This document shows positions 1 through 7,481 of a stretch of DNA of 64,000 nt, one piece after another. Numbering within the stretch: position 1 is the stretch's first letter; each line of letters begins with the position of its first letter. The stretch comes from AC-32 sp963763475 (lineage in GTDB: Bacteria; Actinomycetota; Thermoleophilia; Gaiellales; Gaiellaceae), in NCBI GenBank assembly GCA_963763475.1, contig CAVXOR010000003.1:310001-374000 (forward strand), written 5' to 3'. The position numbers and the translations under genes are program-made. The notes under the pieces are model-generated. The model ran no database searches, was not told where the DNA came from, and saw only the letters and a list, made by a program, of their open reading frames with translations.

Positions 1-982
1 ATCGAACAGCAAGCTGCTCGGCGTCGTCGGCACGTTCAACTCGGGCTGCGCCGCGATCGAGATCCCGGTCCTGAACCAGGCTCCGGGCGGCGGCCTGCAG
101 TTGCTCTCGCCCGCCAACACGTACGGCTGCCTGACCGAGCCGTGCGCGGGCGACGAACCGGAGAAGTACTACCCGAGCGGCAAGCGCAACTACGCCCGCG
201 TGGCACCGAGCGACCCGAACCAGGGCGCGGTCGACGCGGCGTTCCTGAAGAGCAAGGGAGTCAAGCGCGTCTCAGTGCTGAACGACAAGGAGGCGTACGG
301 CCTCGGCGTCGCGAAGAACTTCGCGGGTGCTGCCAAGGCGGCCGGCATGACGGTCACGGGCTTCACCGCCTATGACCCGAAGCAGGCCAACTTCCAGGCG
401 CTCTTCACGCGCATCAAGGGCCAGAACCCCGACGCGATCTTCATCGGCGGCCTGATCGACGAGAACAGCGGTCAGCTGATCAACGACAAGGTCAAGGTTC
501 TGGGCGACAACGCGACCGTCAAGCTGATGCTTCCCGACGGCTTCACCACCGACGCGATCTTCGACCGCGCGGAGGGTGGGACGCCGCAGGCCTCGGGCGC
601 GTACTTCAGCGTCGCGGGCGTCGGCATCGACAAGTACACCGGGGCGGCGAAGACGTTCATCAACGGCTTCAAGTCCCAGCTCGGCGGCAAGCCGGTCGAC
701 CCGTACGCGATCCTCGGCGCGCAGGCCGCTCAGGTCCTGGTCGACGCGATCGGCGATTCGGACGGCACCCGCTCCGACGTGATCTCGAAGGTGTTCGCCA
801 CCAAGGTGACCGACGGCCTGATCGGCTCGTTCGAGTTCAACAAGAACGGTGACCTCTCGGGCGCGAAGGGCGCAGCCGTGCTCTTCACGATCTACACCGG
901 GACGAACCACCTGAAGACGATCCTGACCACGGCGCCCGACCCGAAGCTGGTCGACGCCGCGCGGAAGGAGGCCTCGGGCTAA
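1..982 (+). CDS. livK: Branched-chain amino acid ABC transporter substrate-binding protein, 5' end outside window
   Basis: The reading frame is open from base 2, so the true start and the signal peptide lie upstream of the window. The visible 326 codons form the C-terminal part of a periplasmic-type type I substrate-binding fold (Peripla_BP_6). Typical features are the stretches VSVLNDKEAYGLGVAKNFAG, DAIFIGGLIDENSG and SGAYFSVAGVG, followed by a C-terminal lobe ending GSFEFNKNGDL. It should capture leucine, isoleucine, valine or a related amide or amino acid outside the membrane and deliver it to the LivHM permease encoded next. The exact ligand cannot be read from the sequence. A strong hairpin follows the stop, so the receptor gene probably forms its own expression unit. 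Confidence 0.9.
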   Translation, partial: SNSKLLGVVGTFNSGCAAIEIPVLNQAPGGGLQLLSPANTYGCLTEPCAGDEPEKYYPSGKRNYARVAPSDPNQGAVDAAFLKSKGVKRVSVLNDKEAYGLGVAKNFAGAAKAAGMTVTGFTAYDPKQANFQALFTRIKGQNPDAIFIGGLIDENSGQLINDKVKVLGDNATVKLMLPDGFTTDAIFDRAEGGTPQASGAYFSVAGVGIDKYTGAAKTFINGFKSQLGGKPVDPYAILGAQAAQVLVDAIGDSDGTRSDVISKVFATKVTDGLIGSFEFNKNGDLSGAKGAAVLFTIYTGTNHLKTILTTAPDPKLVDAARKEASG

Positions 983-1005
983 GGCCTGAGGGCAGACGTT
1001 GAACC

Positions 1006-1043
1006 AACGACGAGGGAGGGCTCGGACGCCCTCCCTCGTCGTT
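1006..1043 (+). terminator. Strong hairpin terminator after livK
   Basis: A perfect 16-bp inverted repeat (1006-1021 with 1028-1043) encloses the 6-base loop TCGGAC and begins 23 bases after the livK stop. Only a weak T-poor tail (CTAATAT) follows, so it may act as an attenuator or mRNA stabiliser that keeps receptor mRNA more abundant than permease mRNA. This arrangement is common for binding-protein genes. Confidence 0.8.
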
Positions 1044-1044
1044 C

Positions 1045-1050
1045 TAATAT
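1045..1050 (+). promoter_or_regulatory. Candidate -10 box (TAATAT) for livHMGF
   Basis: TAATAT lies directly after the livK hairpin. The in-frame codon ATT at 1058 is seven bases downstream, the same geometry as the leaderless starts seen elsewhere in this window. No clear -35 element is visible because the upstream DNA is the hairpin. Confidence 0.35.
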
Positions 1051-1174
1051 CCCGGGGATTCCCGTAGAAGCTCGCACCGAACAGCCCTCCAAGGGCACTG
1101 CGGTTCGAAGGCGGCAGCGCCCTGCGGTCCTGTCGCTCATCGGGCTCGGCTTCGTCGCGCTGTTCCTAGCGTGG

Positions 1175-2125
1175 ATGGCCTACAACCTCGTCCACGACCC
1201 GAGCACCTTCTTCACCATCTTCCTGATCGGGCTCCAGCAGGGCTCGGTCTACGCGCTGGTCGCTCTCGGCTACACGCTGGTCTACGGGATCCTGCAGCTG
1301 ATCAACTTCGCCCACGGCGACGTGTTCGCGCTGACCGGCCTGTTCGCGAGCAGCCTGATTACCAACCACTTCCAGCTGGACGAGGCCGACAGCGCGATGG
1401 TGATCGTGTTCGGCTTGCTGGCCGTGTTCCTGATCGCGATGGCGTTCGGCTCGATCGTCAACGCGACGATCGAGTTCGTGGCCTACCGGCGCTTGCGCAA
1501 CGCGCCGAGGCTCGCCGTGCTGATCACGGCGGTCGGGATGTCGTTCATCGTCCAGAACATCTCGCTCGTCTTCTTCGACGTGAACTTCCGCAGCGTCCCG
1601 CCGCTGATCTCGGAAGGCAACGTGTTCACGGTCGGCGGCGTCTCGCTGGGCTGGCAGACGCTGTTCGTCGTGGTCGTCACGATTCCGGTGCTGATCATCC
1701 TCACCTGGCTGGTCAAGAACACACGCCAGGGCAAGGCGATGCGCGCGACGGCCCAGGACCCCGAGGCCTCCGCGATGATGGGGATCAACGTCAACCGCAC
1801 GATCTCGTTCACGTTCCTGCTGGCCGGCGGGCTCGCGGGGATCGGCGCGGTGCTGTTCCTCGTCCAGTTCAACGTCCGCTACGACACCGGCTTCGAGCTT
1901 GGCCTGATCGCGTTCACCGCGGCCGTGCTCGGCGGGATCGGCAACCTCTCGGGCGCCGTCCTCGGCGCGATCATCATCGGGATGATCCAGGCCTTCAACG
2001 AAGGCCCGTTCCTGTGGGCGCCGGGCAGTGACTGGACGCGCTCGATCGTCTTCGGGATCCTGATCGCGATCCTGGTCTTCCGGCCAGAAGGCCTGCTCGG
2101 CGAGCGCACTCCGGAGGGCGGGTAG
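1175..2125 (+). CDS. livH: Branched-chain amino acid ABC transporter permease LivH
   Basis: Multi-spanning inner-membrane permease of the LivH family, 316 residues from the first ATG. Characteristic segments are LIGLQQGSVYALVALGYTLVYGILQLINFAHGD near the N terminus (seen at about residues 15-50) and the ABC-docking loop around MRATAQDPEASAMMGIN. It pairs with LivM to form the channel energised by LivG and LivF. The start is doubtful. The same frame stays open upstream and encodes a basic segment and a hydrophobic segment (VLSLIGLGFVALFLAWMAYN) that runs across the ATG, so the real protein probably starts earlier, perhaps at ATT 1058 (355 residues). There is no ribosome-binding site before 1175. 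The stop overlaps the livM GTG by one base. Confidence 0.9.
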   Translation: MAYNLVHDPSTFFTIFLIGLQQGSVYALVALGYTLVYGILQLINFAHGDVFALTGLFASSLITNHFQLDEADSAMVIVFGLLAVFLIAMAFGSIVNATIEFVAYRRLRNAPRLAVLITAVGMSFIVQNISLVFFDVNFRSVPPLISEGNVFTVGGVSLGWQTLFVVVVTIPVLIILTWLVKNTRQGKAMRATAQDPEASAMMGINVNRTISFTFLLAGGLAGIGAVLFLVQFNVRYDTGFELGLIAFTAAVLGGIGNLSGAVLGAIIIGMIQAFNEGPFLWAPGSDWTRSIVFGILIAILVFRPEGLLGERTPEGG

Positions 2126-3468
2126 TGGCTCGCCGCAGGGACCGAGCCCGTGGGGCGTACCACTCGTACCGAGGCCAGGCGGCGCAGAAGAGCGGCCTGA
2201 GCTCGGCGCGCGCGGAGTGGCGCAAGCTGCCCGGGCCGGTCAGGACGTTCGCGCCGATCGCGATCCTGGTCACGATCGCGGTGCTGTACCCGTACTACCT
2301 CTCGAGCCTGCCTTCCGGAAACGTCCCGCTGATCTACTCGTTCCCGTCGGTGCGCTCGGCGGTGACGATCCTCGTCTTCACGACGATGGCCGTCGGCCTG
2401 AACGTGGTCGTCGGCTACTGCGGCCTGCTCGACCTGGGCTACGTCGCCTTCTACGCGATCGGCGCCTACACCGCCGGCTGGCTCGCCTCGGGGCAGTTCC
2501 AGCAGGTGAAGTTCCACCTGGGCTCGGTCGGCGTCAGCCGCGACGCGCAGGGGATCCACATCTCGGTCTGGCTGGTGCTGATCATCGCCGCGCTGCTGAC
2601 CGCGTACGGCGGCGTGCTGATCGGCTTGCCGACGCTCCGGCTGCGCGGGGACTACCTCGCGATCGTGACGCTCGGCTTCGGCGAGATCATCCCGCAGTTC
2701 GTGCGCAATGCCGACAGCCTGCACGGCTTCGACCTGACGCACGGCACCTTCGGGATCAGCCCGATCGACTCGCCCGGGTTCGGCAACCGCGTGCACGACG
2801 CGGTCGGCCTGCCGAGCGCCTATTCGCAGGAGTTCACCGCCGACCGGCTCTTCTTCTGGACCGCGCTCCTGCTCCTGCTCGTGACGATCTTCTGCTGCAT
2901 CCGGCTGCGCGACTCGCGCCTCGGGCGCGCGTGGATCGCGATCCGCGAGGACGAGACCGCGGCCGGCGCGATGGGGATCCCGCTGATGCGGACGAAGACC
3001 TGGGCCTACGCGATCGGCGCCTTCTTCGGCGGCGCGGCCGGCGCGTTCATCGCGAGCTTCAACGCGGGGGCCTTCCCGAGCCAGTTCAGCTTCAACATCT
3101 CGGTCTTCCTGCTCTGCATGGTGATCCTCGGCGGGATGGGCTCGATCTGGGGCGTGGTGGTCGCGGGCGTGATCCTCTCGTGGCTGAACGTCGAGGGGCT
3201 CGCCAACATCGGCACCTGGCTGAACGACAACATCTTCCCGCAGAGCCATCAGATCGAGGTGGCGAAGTACCAGTTCGGGATCTACGGGATCATCATCGTG
3301 CTGATGATGATGTTCCGGCCGCAGGGCCTGATTCCCGAGGCCAGGCGCAAGCGCGAGATCGAGGAGGGCACGCGTGGCGTGCTCGACGAGCCGCTGTACG
3401 AGATGCGCGGCGCGAACGAGCCCGGAGCCGGCGAGCGCGGCACGGGCGGGCGGGTGCCCAGAGGATGA
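2125..3468 (+). CDS. livM: Branched-chain amino acid ABC transporter permease LivM
   Basis: LivM-type permease of 447 residues. It has about ten hydrophobic segments, the family core VVGYCGLLDLGYVAFYAIGAY and the docking loop AIREDETAAGAMGIPLMRTK. A long N-terminal cytosolic extension rich in basic residues (about 55 residues) precedes the first membrane helix, and the C-terminal tail of about 45 residues is charged. It forms the membrane channel with LivH. The GTG start overlaps the livH stop (TAGTG), and the end overlaps the livG ATG (ATGA), so translation is likely coupled through the whole operon. Confidence 0.95.
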   Translation: MARRRDRARGAYHSYRGQAAQKSGLSSARAEWRKLPGPVRTFAPIAILVTIAVLYPYYLSSLPSGNVPLIYSFPSVRSAVTILVFTTMAVGLNVVVGYCGLLDLGYVAFYAIGAYTAGWLASGQFQQVKFHLGSVGVSRDAQGIHISVWLVLIIAALLTAYGGVLIGLPTLRLRGDYLAIVTLGFGEIIPQFVRNADSLHGFDLTHGTFGISPIDSPGFGNRVHDAVGLPSAYSQEFTADRLFFWTALLLLLVTIFCCIRLRDSRLGRAWIAIREDETAAGAMGIPLMRTKTWAYAIGAFFGGAAGAFIASFNAGAFPSQFSFNISVFLLCMVILGGMGSIWGVVVAGVILSWLNVEGLANIGTWLNDNIFPQSHQIEVAKYQFGIYGIIIVLMMMFRPQGLIPEARRKREIEEGTRGVLDEPLYEMRGANEPGAGERGTGGRVPRG

Positions 3469-4286
3469 GCGAGCAGCAGTCCCAGGCACCGGCGACCAGG
3501 CCCGTCGTCACCACGGGCGACCTGCTCGTCGCGTCGGACGTGCGCAAGGAGTTCGGCGGCCTCGTCGCCGTCAACGACCTCACCTTCACCATTCCGACAC
3601 GCTCGATCGTCAGCCTGATCGGCCCGAACGGCGCAGGCAAGACGACCTTCTTCAACACGCTGACCGGCCTCTACAAGGTCACCGACGGCCAGATCACCTT
3701 CGACGGCGAGGACGTGACGAACAAGCCCCCGCACGCGATCACGGAGCGCGGGGTCGGCCGCACCTTCCAGAACATCCGGCTCTTCCCGCAGATGACCGCG
3801 CTCGAGAACGTGCTGGTCGGGATGCACTCGCGGCTCTCGGGCGGGATCCTCGGCTCCGTGTTCGGCCTCCCGCGGGTCCGCCGCGAGGAGCGCGAGGCGG
3901 CCGAGAAGGCCCGCGAGCTGCTGCGCTACTCCGGCCTGCGCGGGGTGGACGACGAGCTGGCCGAGGCGCTCTCGTACGGCGACCAGCGCCGGCTCGAGGT
4001 GGCGCGCGCGCTCGCGACCGAGCCGAAGCTGCTGTTGCTCGACGAGCCGACCGCCGGCATGAACCCGCAGGAGACGGTGACCTTCATGGAGTTCGTCTCC
4101 AAGCTCCGCGAGGAGCGGAAGGTCTCGATCCTGCTGATCGAGCACGACATGAAAGTCGTGATGGGCGTCTCCGACCGCGTGACGGTGCTCGACTACGGCG
4201 AGAAGATCGCCGAGGGCGCGCCGCAGGAGATCCAGAAGGACGAGCGCGTGATCGAGGCCTACCTCGGGAAGGCGGCGAACCAGTGA
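3465..4286 (+). CDS. livG: Branched-chain amino acid ABC transporter ATP-binding protein LivG
   Basis: ABC ATPase of 273 residues starting at an ATG that overlaps the livM stop. Visible motifs are Walker A GPNGAGKTT, the Q-loop segment GVGRTFQNIRLFPQMTALEN, the LivG-type signature ALSYGDQRRLEVARALATEP, Walker B LLLLDEPTAGMNP and the switch His in LLIEHDMKVVMG. The insertion between the Q-loop and the signature (around VFGLPRVRREEREA) and the degenerate LSYGDQ signature are typical of LivG rather than LivF. It energises uptake with LivF. The 3' end overlaps livF by four bases (GTGA). Confidence 0.96.
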   Translation: MSEQQSQAPATRPVVTTGDLLVASDVRKEFGGLVAVNDLTFTIPTRSIVSLIGPNGAGKTTFFNTLTGLYKVTDGQITFDGEDVTNKPPHAITERGVGRTFQNIRLFPQMTALENVLVGMHSRLSGGILGSVFGLPRVRREEREAAEKARELLRYSGLRGVDDELAEALSYGDQRRLEVARALATEPKLLLLDEPTAGMNPQETVTFMEFVSKLREERKVSILLIEHDMKVVMGVSDRVTVLDYGEKIAEGAPQEIQKDERVIEAYLGKAANQ

Positions 4287-5017
4287 CCGAGCGCTCGACC
4301 GGCGACGTGCTCCTGCGCGTCGAGAACATGCACACCTTCTACGGCACGATCGAGGCGCTGAAGGGGATCTCGATCGACGTGCGCGAGGGCGAGATCGTGA
4401 CGCTGATCGGCGCGAACGGCGCCGGCAAGTCGACCACGCTGCGCTCGATCAACGGGCTCAACCAGCCGCGCGAGGGGACGATCACCTTCCGCGGCAAGGA
4501 GATCACGCGCCGGCCGCCGCACGAGATCGTCGGCATGGGCATCTCGCAGTCCCCCGAGGGCCGGCGGCTGTTCCCGCACATGTCGGTGATCGAGAACCTC
4601 GAGATGGGCGCGTTCCAGCGCACCGACCGCAAGCAGATCCGCGAGGATCTCGACCGCGTCTACGGCCTCTTCCCGCGGCTCGCCGAGCGGAAGAACCAGC
4701 GGGCCGGGACGATGTCGGGCGGCGAGCAGCAGATGTGCGCGATCGGCCGGGCGCTGATGGCCCGCCCGCAGCTGCTGATGCTCGACGAGCCGTCGATGGG
4801 GCTCGCGCCGATCTTCGTCGAGAAGATCTTCGAGATCATCCACGAGATCAACGAGCAGGGGACGACGATCCTGCTGGTCGAGCAGAACGCCCTGATGGCG
4901 CTCGACGCGGCCGACCGCGGCTACGTGCTCGAGACCGGGCACGTCGCGCTCGCCGACGACGCCAAGAGCCTGCGCCAGAACGAGCAGGTGCGGAAGGCGT
5001 ACCTCGGCGAGGCGTAG
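4283..5017 (+). CDS. livF: Branched-chain amino acid ABC transporter ATP-binding protein LivF
   Basis: ABC ATPase of 244 residues beginning at GTG 4283. Motifs are Walker A GANGAGKST, the segment GISQSPEGRRLFPHMSVIEN diagnostic of LivF, signature MSGGEQQMCAIGRALM, Walker B LLMLDEPSMGLAP and switch His-equivalent LLVEQNALMAL (Gln-Asn in place of His, normal for LivF). It is the partner of LivG in the high-affinity branched-chain amino acid importer. The operon ends here: the next gene is convergent and its stop begins at the very next base, with no separate terminator hairpin visible. Confidence 0.96.
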   Translation: MTERSTGDVLLRVENMHTFYGTIEALKGISIDVREGEIVTLIGANGAGKSTTLRSINGLNQPREGTITFRGKEITRRPPHEIVGMGISQSPEGRRLFPHMSVIENLEMGAFQRTDRKQIREDLDRVYGLFPRLAERKNQRAGTMSGGEQQMCAIGRALMARPQLLMLDEPSMGLAPIFVEKIFEIIHEINEQGTTILLVEQNALMALDAADRGYVLETGHVALADDAKSLRQNEQVRKAYLGEA

Positions 5018-6526
5018 CTAGCCGGCCACGCGGATCGGAAAATACGGCGGGGAGAGCAGGTAGCCGACCCGTGCGCGGCCACCGGCGCGGCCGTGGGCCA
5101 TCTCCAGCGCGACGGGCAGGTTGCGGACCGGCACGAAGCCGAGCTGGCGCGCTGCCACGGCGTCGCGGCAGCCGGCGACGACCACCGAGCCGAGCCGGTC
5201 GAGCGCCGGCGCACAGCCGGCCCAGTCGGCGAAGGGCAGCAGCGGGTGGCAGGTGCGGCCCTCGCGGTAGCCCGCGATCGCCCGCTCGTCGGCGACGGCC
5301 TGGCGCTCGGCTCCGATCAGCTCCTCGGGCTCGCGTGGGCCGGTGCTGAGCGCGTGGAAGGTCGTCCGGTACGGCTGCTGCGTGGGGTGGGCGAAGTGCC
5401 TGTGGAAGCGGTGCATCATGATCACCGTCCCGCCCTCGACGAGCGGGAACGCCTCGCGCCACAGTCGTAACGCGAGGCCGAGCGCGAGGTAGGCGGCCAG
5501 CAGCGGGTTCGGCCGCTCGCGCGGGAGGTGCGGGGTCGTCCGCGGGATCCCGATCACGATCGCGTCCAGGCGCTGGTCGAGGGTCGCCGACCGCGCCTCG
5601 ACCGCCCGCAGCAGCGCCTCCGCATGCGCCACCGCCGGCGGCCCGGCGAAGGCGGCGGTGGCGCTCAGGTCACGGCGAACGGAGTGGATCACCCGGTTGC
5701 GAGCGAAGCCCGGCAGCAGCCCGAAGGCGCGCGCGAGCCGCGAGCGTGCGATTCGCTCGATCGCCTCCGGCTCGTAAGGGTAGCCGCGCGCGGCGCCGCC
5801 GAGGCGCGGCTGGTCGAGCACGAGCGAGACGCCGACCACGGGCAGGCGGTCGGTGAGTCGGCGCTCGAGCTGCATCGCGAGCCGCCAGCCCTGCGAGGCG
5901 CCCGTCTCGAGCAGCGAGTACGCCGTCGCGGCGCGCAGCGCCTCGGCGCCGCCGCAGCCGAGCAGGAGCGACGGCCCGCCGTCGAGGACGGTCTCGGCGC
6001 CGCTGACGGTCAGCACCAGGTCGGTGTCCAGCAGCGCCCGGTGAACGGCCAGCGGCATGTGCCCGGCAGGGTCCAGCTCGACGAGCTCCGGGCTCTCGGC
6101 GTCGTGGATCTCGACGGTGCCATGGAAGCGCCGCGCAAAGCCGGGGGAGACGACGCCCAGTCGCTCGAGCTCGCGGCGGTGCGGCCTTCGCGTCAGGCCC
6201 GTCGCGAGGAGCAACGTCTGGCGCTCGGTCGGGATGCCGGCTCGCTCGAGCTCCGCCGAAGCGGCCGCGAGTGCTTCCTGCCGAGGGTCGTTGAGCGCGC
6301 CGGGGAGCGGCAGTGCGGGCGGCTCGACCACGATCGTCGCCCGCCCGCCACGGGTGACGAGCGCCTCGAGCGGGTCGCCCGCGAGCGGGAAGCGCAGCGC
6401 ATCGCGCACCGCGGCGCGCACGTCGGCAACGGGCTCGCCGGGCGGGGGCGGCCGCAGCACGACGGCGTCGTCGGGCGTGTCGACGATGGCCAGGCGCGTC
6501 CCGACGAGCAGCGGGACCCGCTGCAC
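5018..6526 (-). CDS. Divergent LarA-like (DUF2088) protein
   Basis: The 502-residue protein resembles the lactate racemase LarA family. It has an N-terminal segment like the DUF2088 start (VADVRAAVRDALRFPLAGDP then ATIVVEPPALPLPG), a Rossmann-like block (LLLATGLTRRPHRRELERLG, EIHDAESPEL, TDLVLTVSG) and a C-terminal domain ending YLLSPPYFPIRVAG. The region where LarA carries the lysine that anchors the nickel-pincer nucleotide reads SGAETVLDGGPSLLLGCGGA, and I see no matching lysine. It may therefore be a homologue without racemase activity or with another substrate. I chose GTG 6526 because it overlaps the stop of the upstream acetyltransferase (TAGTG). Family assignment is from pattern recognition only. 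Confidence 0.65.
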   Translation of the reverse strand: MQRVPLLVGTRLAIVDTPDDAVVLRPPPPGEPVADVRAAVRDALRFPLAGDPLEALVTRGGRATIVVEPPALPLPGALNDPRQEALAAASAELERAGIPTERQTLLLATGLTRRPHRRELERLGVVSPGFARRFHGTVEIHDAESPELVELDPAGHMPLAVHRALLDTDLVLTVSGAETVLDGGPSLLLGCGGAEALRAATAYSLLETGASQGWRLAMQLERRLTDRLPVVGVSLVLDQPRLGGAARGYPYEPEAIERIARSRLARAFGLLPGFARNRVIHSVRRDLSATAAFAGPPAVAHAEALLRAVEARSATLDQRLDAIVIGIPRTTPHLPRERPNPLLAAYLALGLALRLWREAFPLVEGGTVIMMHRFHRHFAHPTQQPYRTTFHALSTGPREPEELIGAERQAVADERAIAGYREGRTCHPLLPFADWAGCAPALDRLGSVVVAGCRDAVAARQLGFVPVRNLPVALEMAHGRAGGRARVGYLLSPPYFPIRVAG

Positions 6527-7462
6527 TACGCCGTCGAGCGGTAGAGCCGGATCAGCGTCGGCCGGAAGCCGCGGCGCGGCCAGAAGCGCGAAGCCCAGAG
6601 ATTCGTCGCTCGCCAGTCCGTCGTCATCACCGGGTAGCCGTGCTCGTGCGCCCAGCGGATCACGTGCCCGGTCAGGGCGCGGCCGACGCCGGTCCCGCGG
6701 GCCTCGGGCTCGGTCGAGGCCTGGGCGAGGTCGATGCTGTTCTCCGGCACGCGCAGGTCGGGCGGCCGGCGGTAGAGCAGGATGTTCCCGACGATCCGCC
6801 CGTCGCGCTCGGCGACGAAGAGCTCGAACGGCGAGAAATCGTCCTCGAGCCACTCGGCCAGCACCTCCTCGTGCCTCTGCAGCGGCACTTCGGAGAAGCT
6901 CGGCGAGGGGAGCATCGCAGCCGACATCTCGAGCTCCAGCCGCGCGGCGTCCTCGAAGTCGTCCGGCGTCCCCGGACGAATCTCGACGCCGGCGTCGAAC
7001 CCGTCTTCCGGCCCCGTCTCCCGCATCGCCATGTACGCGCTGGCTCCGAACGAGAGCCGGAACCAGGCATCGACGAGCTCCCCGTCGTGGGTGGGCACGT
7101 AGACCGCGTGGCGAGTCAGCCCGTCGTCGACCCAGCGCTGCGCCGCGACGGCGTAGACGTCTCGCATCGCCTCGCGGTCGCCTTCGATCGCGAGCCCGGC
7201 GACGTTCGAGCGCATCCAGGCCGGCGCGTCCCCGACCGTGAACGGCGAGGCAATCAGGTACGCGACCGGCTCCGCGCCACGGCTGGCGAAGACGCCGTTC
7301 GCGCCCTCGGCACGCCACTCGTTTTCGACCGCGCCGCGCGGATCGGCGAGCTCCGGCAGCAGCGGCTCGGCCTCGCGATGGCGCGCGTGACGGGCACGCG
7401 AGCAAGGCCGCCGCGTCGTCCAGATGCGCGTCGGTGAAGGGGGCGATCTCGAGGCCGGCCAC
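6526..7462 (-). pseudogene. Two-domain GNAT acetyltransferase interrupted by a frameshift
   Basis: Reading from GTG 7462, the first frame encodes the plausible N terminus VAGLEIAPFTDAHLDDAAAL, then leaves frame near 7395-7405 at a CCC run. The second frame continues as HREAEPLLPELADPRGAVEN and runs without interruption to 6526. Joined by a one-base change, the product is a roughly 310-residue protein. It has a degenerate N-terminal GNAT domain and a complete C-terminal GNAT domain, with the acetyl-CoA loop in the stretch TEPEARGTGVGRALTGHVIR. The substrate is unknown. It overlaps the LarA-like gene and diverges from polA. The break could be a sequencing error. Confidence 0.75.
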
Positions 7463-7468
7463 GGGACG

Positions 7469-7474
7469 TAGACT
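7469..7474 (+). promoter_or_regulatory. Candidate -10 box (TAGACT) of polA
   Basis: TAGACT ends seven bases before ATG 7482 and no Shine-Dalgarno sequence intervenes, consistent with leaderless transcription. The box also overlaps the start region of the divergent acetyltransferase gene. Confidence 0.45.
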
Positions 7475-7481
7475 CGCAGAG

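Noticed and set aside
1879..3489. Long open frame antisense to livM
   Set aside because: Composition typical of antisense GC-rich DNA, and the plus strand holds a clear permease with overlapping neighbours.
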